NCBI RefSeq assembly: GCF_014898175.1
Contig: NZ_CP062948.1
Coordinates: 496,001-560,000, forward strand
From: Bifidobacterium lemurum
GTDB taxonomy: Bacteria > Actinomycetota > Actinomycetes > Actinomycetales > Bifidobacteriaceae
Direction: 5' to 3'
DNA length: 64,000 nt
The position numbers and the translations under genes are program-made. Below, one piece after another: positions 57,613 through 64,000 of the stretch; position 1 is the stretch's first letter; each line of letters starts with the position of its first letter. The notes beneath the pieces were generated by a model. The model did no database searches. It was not told where the DNA came from and saw only the letters and a list, made by a program, of their open reading frames with translations.

Positions 57613-58121
57613 GTTCTCTTCCCTTCCATGACGTGCCGTAAGTGCCGCGGGCGCACAGTGCCGCGCCTCGGCATCGCATACGACGCCGGCGTCGTGCCCT
57701 CCACGCGCCGACCGTCCTCCCACATGCTAAAGCGCGCCCGTATCATGACACGCGGCGCGCCCATATTCCGGCAATAAGCAAAACCTATAGCGTCTTATCG
57801 AAGACCGCGCTCCCACCGACAAGTCCCGCGCCCAAGCCTCAGCCTCAGCCAGCCTCATCCTCAAACAAATCCATCCACACGCCCCACCACCCGCTGCCAC
57901 AATTCCACCCAACCACGCCGCTCCCGCATCCCACGCATCGCCAAGCGCAGGCTTCGCCGGCACCCAGCACAGGTCATCCCACGTTTGTATCGGCGGACAA
58001 AAGGAGCGGGGCCTTTTTGATGGAGGCCACAAAGCCGCGCACGGCTACGGCCGCGTAACCTAAGCGATAGTGTGGCCGCAAACCCATGAAGGCCACGTTC
58101 GCAGAACGGATATGTGCACGA
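57613..58121. other. divergent intergenic region, pdxS / acyl-CoA ligase
   Basis: About 510 bp with no intact gene. The plus-strand frame from 57642 to 58058 is proline-rich and lacks a ribosome site. Promoters must lie here, but no strong box or hairpin stood out. Confidence 0.45.
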
Positions 58122-59942
58122 ATGCTGACCGAATACACCACTCCCGGCACCATCGAGGTGCGTGACGACGAAACGCTGTACTCCCTGCTCACCGAACGCA
58201 TCGCCCGCACCGGCGAAGACACGGTGATCGCCTCGAAGAAGCTGGGACCGGGCCGCTGGCAGGACGTGACCACCGGCGAATTCTCCCGTCTGGTGCGTGC
58301 CGCGGCGAAGGGCTTCATCGCCTTCGGCATCGAAAAGGGCGATGCGGTGACCCTGTTCTCGTCCACCCGCTTCGAATGGGGCGTGCTCGACTTCGCGCTG
58401 GCCGCCGTGGGCGCGGTGAACGTGCCGATCTACGACACCGATTCCGCCGCGCAGGCGGAGCGCATCCTCAACGACTCCACGGTCCGTCTCGCGATCGCCG
58501 ACGACCGCGAGCGCTTCGACCGCCTCGACTCCGTACGCGACCGTTGCCCCGCGCTGCGCCAGATCCTCATGATGGACGGCAACGCGCTCGGCGCGCTGGA
58601 AGGCATGGGCGTGTCCGTCTCCGACGAGGAGCTCGAGGAGCGCATCGCCTCGGTGCATGCCGACGACCTCGCCACCATCGTCTACACCTCCGGTTCCACG
58701 GGCGCGCCGAAGGGAGCCGAGCTCACCCACCGCAACTTCCTGTCCATCGTGCGCGCCGGCTATGAGTGCCTGCCTGAGATGATCTGCGAGGGGCTCCCGC
58801 GTCTGCTGCTGTTCCTGCCGCTCGCCCACTGCTTCGCCCGTTATATCCAGTATTGTTCGATCGGCTCCGATACGGGTGTGGTGGGCTATCTGCCCGACAC
58901 CCGCTCGCTGCTGCCCGACCTGCGCTCCTTCCGCCCGACCTATCTGCTCGGCGTGCCGCGCGTGTTCGAGAAGGTGTACAACGCCGCCACGCACAAGGCC
59001 GGCATGGGCATGAAAGGCCGTCTGTTCGCCAAGGCCGTGGCGGCCGCGCGCGCGTGGAGCCGCAAGGAGCAGAACGGCGAGGCGCACACCGCCCGCGAGA
59101 TCGCCGAACGCGCGACCTACGAGACGCTGGTCTACCGCACGGTGCGCGGCGCGTTGGGCCCGAACATCAAGTTCGTGGCGTGCGGCGGCGCGCCGCTCGA
59201 CCCGGATCTGGCGCATTTCTACGCCGGCATCGGACTGCCGATGATCCAGGGCTATGGCATGACCGAAACCGCCGCCCCGTTCACCGTGACCCGCGCGTCC
59301 GACAACAAAATCGGCACCGTGGGCCAGCCCGCGCCCGGCTCGTCGGTGCGCATCAGCGAGGACGGCGAAGTGCAGGTCAAGGGCGCGAACGTGTTCGTCG
59401 GATACCATAATCTGCCCGAGAAGACGGCCGAGACCTTCACTGAGGACGGCTGGCTGAAAACCGGCGATCTGGGGTCGCTGGACGACGAGGGCCGTCTCGC
59501 CATCACGGGCCGTAAGAAGGACATCATCATCACGGCCGGCGGCAAGAACGTCTCCCCCATCCCGCTGGAGGAGGAGATCGTCAAATGCCCGATCGTGGAG
59601 CATTGCGTGGTGGTGGGCGACGCGCGTCCGTTCATCGGCGCGCTGGTCACGCTCGACCCGGAGAGCCTGCCGATGTGGCTGGCCGCGCACGGCCTGTCCG
59701 TGGATACGCCGGTGGACCGTCTGGCGACGAACGCGGCGGTGCACGAGGAGATCCAGACCTATGTGGACCGCGCCAACGCGGCCGTTTCGCGCGCCGAATC
59801 CGTGCGCAAGTTCGTGGTGCTGGGCACGCAGTTCACCAATGAGAACAAGTGCCTGACGCCTTCGCTGAAGGTGGTGCGTCCCGCCGTGAACCGCGTCTTC
59901 GCCGAAACGATCGCCACCCAGATCTACGGCGACAAGCGCTGA
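58122..59942 (+). CDS. long-chain acyl-CoA ligase (AMP-forming)
   Basis: About 606 aa. Adenylate-forming motifs are complete: YTSGSTGAPKGAELTHRN, QGYGMTETAAPFTV, TGDLGSLDDEGRLAITGRKK and KDIIITAGGKNVSP. The first residues (TEYTTPGTIEV) fit the start at 58122; ATG at 58086 would add 12 residues and neither has a clear ribosome site. It would activate fatty acids to acyl-CoA for phospholipids. It diverges from pdxS. Confidence 0.93.
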   Translation: MLTEYTTPGTIEVRDDETLYSLLTERIARTGEDTVIASKKLGPGRWQDVTTGEFSRLVRAAAKGFIAFGIEKGDAVTLFSSTRFEWGVLDFALAAVGAVNVPIYDTDSAAQAERILNDSTVRLAIADDRERFDRLDSVRDRCPALRQILMMDGNALGALEGMGVSVSDEELEERIASVHADDLATIVYTSGSTGAPKGAELTHRNFLSIVRAGYECLPEMICEGLPRLLLFLPLAHCFARYIQYCSIGSDTGVVGYLPDTRSLLPDLRSFRPTYLLGVPRVFEKVYNAATHKAGMGMKGRLFAKAVAAARAWSRKEQNGEAHTAREIAERATYETLVYRTVRGALGPNIKFVACGGAPLDPDLAHFYAGIGLPMIQGYGMTETAAPFTVTRASDNKIGTVGQPAPGSSVRISEDGEVQVKGANVFVGYHNLPEKTAETFTEDGWLKTGDLGSLDDEGRLAITGRKKDIIITAGGKNVSPIPLEEEIVKCPIVEHCVVVGDARPFIGALVTLDPESLPMWLAAHGLSVDTPVDRLATNAAVHEEIQTYVDRANAAVSRAESVRKFVVLGTQFTNENKCLTPSLKVVRPAVNRVFAETIATQIYGDKR

Positions 59943-59986
59943 CGAACGCGCTCGGGCGGCGACCGGACGGAGACGCCGCATAACGC

Positions 59987-60038
59987 AAGGCGGGCCGGCC
60001 GATCGTCATCATCTCGATGCGATCGACCGGCCCGCCTT
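59987..60038. terminator. bidirectional terminator hairpin
   Basis: AAGGCGGGCCGGCCGATCG (59987-60005) pairs with CGATCGACCGGCCCGCCTT (60020-60038) with one mismatch, between convergent genes ending at 59942 and 60051. Confidence 0.88.
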
Positions 60039-60050
60039 ATCGTCCGGCGC

Positions 60051-61481
60051 CTACGCCACGTCGGACTCCGGTTTGGGAATCAGGAAGGAGCTGAGCAGCG
60101 CGAGGAGCAGAATCACGGCGCCGCCGATCATACTGGCCGTGTATCCGGCGGTCGCGCCCGAGGATTCAGTGAACGCATCCATAATGCCGTACAGAATCGT
60201 ATAGCTGATGCCCGCTCCCAGATTGAACGCCCCGGCGTTGAAGCCCGGCAGGTAGCCCGGATTGTCTTTGGGCGAAAGCACTATGCCCAGACCGTTGAGC
60301 ATGATGTTGGCGGTGCCGGCGTAGCCCACGCCCATGGCCAGCGACATGGCCAGCAGTCCGACAGCGCTGGGCGAGTGTGCGACGAACACGCCGAACACCG
60401 CGGCCGCCACGCTCACGACGAGACCGCAGCGCAGCACCTTGCGATACCCGAATTTGGTGGCGAGCACTCCGGAGATCGGACCGAACACCAAGCCGATGAT
60501 GGCGTACGGAGTGAGCGTCACGAACGAGGACACGCTTGCCGAGATGCCCGCGCCAGCCTCGGCGTCCTGCGCGATGGCGGGCACCACGCCGTTCATAATC
60601 GCGAACACGCCAGTGAGGGTCAGCAGGGCGGTGAGCAGCAGCCCCCATGTGCGGCGCTGTTTGATGTAATGGATCGGCGACATCGGATGGCTGCTGCGCT
60701 TCTCGATGTTCCAGAACACGACGAACGCCACGGCCGCGACCGCCAGCAGCACGCCGATCAGCAGCCAGTTCGCCTCGGTGATGCGCTGCATCGAATTCAC
60801 GGCGGTAAGGGCCGTGCCCACCGCGAGCACCAGGAACAGCACGCCCGGCCAATCCATACGCTCGTTCGACTCCTCGGCTTTGCTCTCATCGGCGACGATG
60901 GCGACCAGAATCGTGGACAACAGTCCGATGCCCGCCATAACCCAGAAGATCGGACGGTATCCCCACGTGCCGGCGATCCATCCGCCCGCGATGGCGTCGA
61001 CGCCGGCGATGCCGCCGTTGACGGATGTGATGATGGCCATAAGCTTGGTGTATTGCTTTTCGTCGGGGACCCTCACATGCAGCATGATCATGCACAGGGT
61101 CACGATCGGCCCGGCCGTGCCTTGGAGCAACCGGCCGAGCAGCAGAACCGGCACGTTGGGCGCCAGCGCGGCGACGCTGCATCCGCAGACCGTGGCCAGC
61201 AGCATGCCCAGCAGCACCTTCTTGCGTCCGACGAGATCGGCCAGGCGGGGAAGGAACAACGAGAACAGCGCCGACGAGGTGAAGAACACCGTCTGGGAAA
61301 GGCCTATCTGAGTGGCGCTGGTGTTCAGCTCCTCCTGCATCGTCACCAACGCGGGCGACAGCATGGAGGCGTTGAGTTGGAACGCGAACGTGGCGGTCAG
61401 GAACGCGACCATAAGGAAGGCGACGGATTTGCCGCCTCCGTTCCGCCGCACGGACGACGAGGATCGGACGGTGTCGTTCAT
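60051..61481 (-). CDS. MFS transporter (DHA-type), minus-strand paralogue
   Basis: A 476-aa MFS protein with about 14 helices. ALVTMQEELNTSATQIGLSQ and LADLVGRKKVLLGM (motif A) precede LLGRLLQGTAGPIVTLCMIM, then GIAGVDAIAGGWIAGTWGYR (motif C-like). The protein at 61885-63315 shares most of these motifs. They are divergent neighbours. It would export or import a small molecule; the substrate is unknown. The start at 61481 has GGAGAAC upstream. Confidence 0.87.
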   Translation of the reverse strand: MNDTVRSSSSVRRNGGGKSVAFLMVAFLTATFAFQLNASMLSPALVTMQEELNTSATQIGLSQTVFFTSSALFSLFLPRLADLVGRKKVLLGMLLATVCGCSVAALAPNVPVLLLGRLLQGTAGPIVTLCMIMLHVRVPDEKQYTKLMAIITSVNGGIAGVDAIAGGWIAGTWGYRPIFWVMAGIGLLSTILVAIVADESKAEESNERMDWPGVLFLVLAVGTALTAVNSMQRITEANWLLIGVLLAVAAVAFVVFWNIEKRSSHPMSPIHYIKQRRTWGLLLTALLTLTGVFAIMNGVVPAIAQDAEAGAGISASVSSFVTLTPYAIIGLVFGPISGVLATKFGYRKVLRCGLVVSVAAAVFGVFVAHSPSAVGLLAMSLAMGVGYAGTANIMLNGLGIVLSPKDNPGYLPGFNAGAFNLGAGISYTILYGIMDAFTESSGATAGYTASMIGGAVILLLALLSSFLIPKPESDVA

Positions 61482-61597
61482 CGCGGTTCTCCGATCGTGT
61501 ATGTCGACTTCGACATGGATAAACTCCTTCGTTTTCTTCAGCGGATAACGCGATGTCACAGGCCCCGCTTCGCGGCCTTCGTACCGTGACAGAAAAT

Positions 61598-61630
61598 AAG
61601 ATAAATCGTTTTGGCATTAATGTCAAAACG
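61598..61630 (-). promoter_or_regulatory. promoter-operator of the minus-strand MFS gene
   Basis: On the minus strand TTGACA (61621-61626), a 17-bp spacer and TATCTT (61598-61603) form a strong promoter. Spanning the -35 and spacer is CGTTTTGGCATTAATGTCAAAACG (61607-61630; shown here in parts as CGTTTTGG/CATTAATG/TCAAAACG), a 24-bp near-perfect palindrome typical of LacI-family operators. Confidence 0.85.
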
Positions 61631-61758
61631 TAGGTTTTTGGAAAAACCGCCCACCGATGGGTGCAGGAGCCCTGTTTTTAGGCCAATATGCGCCAATCCG
61701 CGGAAATCGCATGCTCGCGACACGCCGACCCAGATCACAAAATGCCCCATAAGAATCT

Positions 61759-61787
61759 TTGACATCAATGATGAAACGTTTTATCTT
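61759..61787 (+). promoter_or_regulatory. promoter-operator of the plus-strand MFS gene
   Basis: TTGACA (61759-61764), a 17-bp spacer and TATCTT (61782-61787). The sequence TTTGACATCAATGATGAAAC matches the operator at 61607-61630 in inverted orientation. The two promoters are therefore mirrored copies and probably share one regulator, likely that at 63366. Confidence 0.85.
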
Positions 61788-61884
61788 GAGTTCAGCCAAA
61801 GTCTTCCCACTTCACGACCCGGCCACCGACAACCATGGCCGCGACTACTCCGGCCAGCCACACCCATCCCGAAGGATCCCACCC

Positions 61885-63315
61885 ATGCCCCACACAGCGC
61901 ACCCCTCGCCGCGACGCGATCGCGGATTCCGTCCCGACCCCGCCCTTATCGGGCTGATGGCCTCGCTGTTCCTCGCCATCTTCTCGTACCAATTCAACGC
62001 GTCCATGGTCTCCCCCGCCCTGCCGACGATGAGCGCCGAACTCGGCATCACCGCCGCGCAGGCGGCGGACACGCAAACCGTCTTCTTCACCTCCTCCGCC
62101 ATCTTCTCACTGTTCCTCCCCCGATTAGGAGACATCGTCGGACGCAAACGCACCACCATCGGCATGCTGGCCGTCGCGACCATAGGCAGCGCCATCGCCG
62201 CCGCCGCGCCGAATCTCACCCTGCTCACGCTGGGACGCGTGCTGCAGGGCGTGACCGGCCCGATCATCTCCCTATGCCTGCTGATGCTGCGCGAGCGCGT
62301 CACGGACGACCGCACCTACGCCGTTCTTCTGGCGGCGGTGACATGCACCAACGGAGGCATCGCCGGCCTCGATGCCATCGCGGGCGGATGGCTCGCCTCC
62401 GAATTCGGGTACCGCGCCGTATTCTGGACTTTGGCGGGCACCGGAATCTGCGGCATCGTGGCCATTGCGACCACCGCGGACGAAAGCCGGATCCCCGCCG
62501 CGACGACCATGGACTGGCCGGGAGTGGCCTGCCTCGCCCTGGCGGTCGGCACGCTGCTTTGCGCCATCTCGGCCCTACGTTCAGGCAGTCTGCCCACATC
62601 GACCGCGATCGCGCTGATGCTCGTGGCCGCATGCGCGTTCGCCGCCTTCTGGCGAATCGAACGCCGCGCGGCATCGCCGCTCGCACCAACCAGCTATCTG
62701 ACCCAGCGAAGCACCTGGGGCTTTCTCCTCACCGTCTTCATCGCCCTCATCGGCGTATTCGCCCTGATGAACGGACTGATACCGGCGATCGCGCAGGACG
62801 CGCAGGCCGGCCTCGCGCTCAGCGCCGGCGATTCCACCATCGTGACGCTGGTGCCATACGCGCTGGCGGGCATGCCCATGGCCATCCTCTCCGGCGTGCT
62901 CGCCGCGCGAAACGGATATCTTGCGGTGTTCCGCGCCGGACTTGCGCTCACATCACTGGCCGCGTGCTTCGGCGTGTTCGCCGCCCTGCACCCAAGCCGA
63001 CCCTCAATCGCGGCGCTGTCCGCGATGCTCGGCCTGGGGTATGTGGGCATCGTCAACATCATGATCAACGCGCTGGCGGTCGAACTCTCCCCGAGCGACA
63101 GCCCCGGCACCCTACCCGGACTGACGGCGGGCACGTTCAATCTCGCCTCCGGCATCAGCTACCTGCTGCTGTACGGCGCGCAGGCGGGCGTCGCGGACAG
63201 GATGGGAGCCCAAACCGGATACGCCGCGGCCCTGGCGGTCAGCGCCGCGACCATGGCGCTCGCCTGGGCCTGCTCCCTGCTCATCCCACGGACCACCCCG
63301 CGGCTCATCCCCTGA
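61885..63315 (+). CDS. MFS transporter (DHA-type), plus-strand paralogue
   Basis: A 476-aa MFS protein. NASMVSPALPTMSAELGI, RLGDIVGRKRTTIGM and VLQGVTGPIISLCLLMLRE parallel the minus-strand protein, as do GGIAGLDAIAGGWLASEFGYR and LPGLTAGTFNLASGISYLL. This is a duplication rather than two unrelated transporters. The start at 61885 follows GAAGGAT; upstream in-frame starts fall in the promoter. The substrate is unknown. Confidence 0.87.
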   Translation: MPHTAHPSPRRDRGFRPDPALIGLMASLFLAIFSYQFNASMVSPALPTMSAELGITAAQAADTQTVFFTSSAIFSLFLPRLGDIVGRKRTTIGMLAVATIGSAIAAAAPNLTLLTLGRVLQGVTGPIISLCLLMLRERVTDDRTYAVLLAAVTCTNGGIAGLDAIAGGWLASEFGYRAVFWTLAGTGICGIVAIATTADESRIPAATTMDWPGVACLALAVGTLLCAISALRSGSLPTSTAIALMLVAACAFAAFWRIERRAASPLAPTSYLTQRSTWGFLLTVFIALIGVFALMNGLIPAIAQDAQAGLALSAGDSTIVTLVPYALAGMPMAILSGVLAARNGYLAVFRAGLALTSLAACFGVFAALHPSRPSIAALSAMLGLGYVGIVNIMINALAVELSPSDSPGTLPGLTAGTFNLASGISYLLLYGAQAGVADRMGAQTGYAAALAVSAATMALAWACSLLIPRTTPRLIP

Positions 63316-63365
63316 GCGGACGAGCCGCGGGACGCAAGGCGTAGGCCCCGCGCGGAGCAAGGCCC

Positions 63366-64000
63366 CTACCGGCAGGGCGCCGTGCTGTCCCGCACCACCA
63401 GCTGCGGCGTGTACATGGTGACCACACGCTCGCGGTCAGGATGGCGCACCCGCTCCATCAGCATACGGGCCGCGTCCATGCCCATCCGTTCGTTGGGCTG
63501 GTGCATGGTCGTCAGCCCCGGAGTCATCAGTCCGGCGAACAGCACGTCGTCATAGCCGATGACGGATCGGTCGGCGGGGATGGAATACCCCATCTCCGCG
63601 GCGACCTTGCACACGGCGAGAGCGGTCAGATCATTGCAGGCGACAACCGCCGTGAACGCCTCCCAATCCATCATGCGGGCCAGCTGCAGGGCGGTTTCGT
63701 AGGTGTAGTCCCCCTCGTACACCAAGGATTCGTCATACTCCACCCCTTTGGCGGACAACGCCTCCCGATACCCCTCGTAACGGCTGCGCGCGCCCTCCAA
63801 ATGCATGGGGCCCGTGATGCAGGCGATACGGCGATGGCCGAGCCTGAGCAAGTAATCCGTCGCCGTCCGGCCGCCGACATGGTGGTCCCCCGCCACGGCG
63901 TCGCTTTGGTCCGTGCCGGAAAGGTCCATCAGCACATGGGGAATGCCCCGGGAGACAAGCGTCCGCAGACTCGCCGAGGTCTTCCGTTCGTCGCCCGCGG
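63366..64000 (-). CDS. LacI-family regulator, 5' end beyond window
   Basis: The last 210 residues of a LacI/GalR regulator; the DNA-binding domain is outside the window. The visible part is the sugar-binding core: GDHHVGGRTATDYLLRLGHR, RIACITGPMHLEGARSRYEG, VACNDLTALAVCKVA, RSVIGYDDVLFAGLMTPGLT and the C-terminal VVRDSTAPCR. It reads through the right edge without a break. It probably controls the two MFS genes beside it, whose promoters carry LacI-type palindromes. Confidence 0.9.
   Translation of the reverse strand, partial: AGDERKTSASLRTLVSRGIPHVLMDLSGTDQSDAVAGDHHVGGRTATDYLLRLGHRRIACITGPMHLEGARSRYEGYREALSAKGVEYDESLVYEGDYTYETALQLARMMDWEAFTAVVACNDLTALAVCKVAAEMGYSIPADRSVIGYDDVLFAGLMTPGLTTMHQPNERMGMDAARMLMERVRHPDRERVVTMYTPQLVVRDSTAPCR

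Noticed and set aside
57861..59981. A 706-codon minus-strand frame over the acyl-CoA ligase
   Set aside because: Shadow of the ligase gene; no motif, no ribosome site, biased His/Arg/Gly composition.

Overview
The window looks like a stretch of a Bifidobacterium chromosome, most likely Bifidobacterium longum or a close relative. It is GC-rich and actinobacterial in codon use. Gene order matches the bifidobacterial galactan-utilisation cluster (galCDEGR plus galA), which here follows an exopolysaccharide (EPS) cluster and precedes pdxST. The species call is inference from gene content and order; no search was possible.

Region 1 (1-24.0 kb) is an EPS/capsule cluster, almost all on the minus strand. 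From its upstream end it reads: chain-length/BY-kinase fusion (18769-20169), GT4, a LbH-acetyltransferase/GT4 fusion, a Wzy-like polymerase, a LbH acetyltransferase, GT4, GT2, a 41-codon ORF, a Wzx-like flippase, an HtrL/YibB glycosyltransferase carrying a C14 homopolymer, and a frameshifted GT32-like glycosyltransferase. Most of these genes overlap or nearly touch, so they form one transcription unit. The distal end is remodelled: an IS3-family element (808-7793) is interrupted by two different IS21-family elements (1949-4515 and 5032-7630), and target duplications are visible for all three. AT-rich islands (1-615 and about 7.95-9.0 kb) point to imported EPS genes.

Region 2 (20.2-29.1 kb) has two divergent priming glycosylphosphotransferases around an unrecognised 144-aa protein. 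AAA ATPases with C-terminal PD-(D/E)XK-like motifs sit on either side. GGGGT(A/T)ACCCC dyads lie near several promoters here.

Region 3 (29.1-38.5 kb) has a DHA2 drug exporter and three 107-bp hairpin repeats that bracket a DUF559-like nuclease and a HigBA-type toxin-antitoxin pair. A membrane-anchored HNH nuclease, an aldo-keto reductase and a sugar porter with a long coiled-coil tail follow.

Region 4 (38.6-50.7 kb) is the galactan regulon: a giant cell-surface LamG-GH43-GH53-CBM enzyme (galA), a LacI-type regulator (galR), a GH42 beta-galactosidase (galG), two permeases (galE, galD) and a binding protein (galC). The surface enzyme would release galacto-oligosaccharides, the ABC importer would take them up, and GalG would hydrolyse them. 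Four TGGTACA-type operators sit in the two promoter regions.

Region 5 (50.8-64 kb) has a fused CydDC-like ABC exporter, pdxT and pdxS (vitamin B6 synthesis), a long-chain acyl-CoA ligase, and two paralogous divergent MFS transporters with mirrored promoter-operators. A LacI-family regulator runs off the right end. No rRNA, tRNA or CRISPR array was seen.
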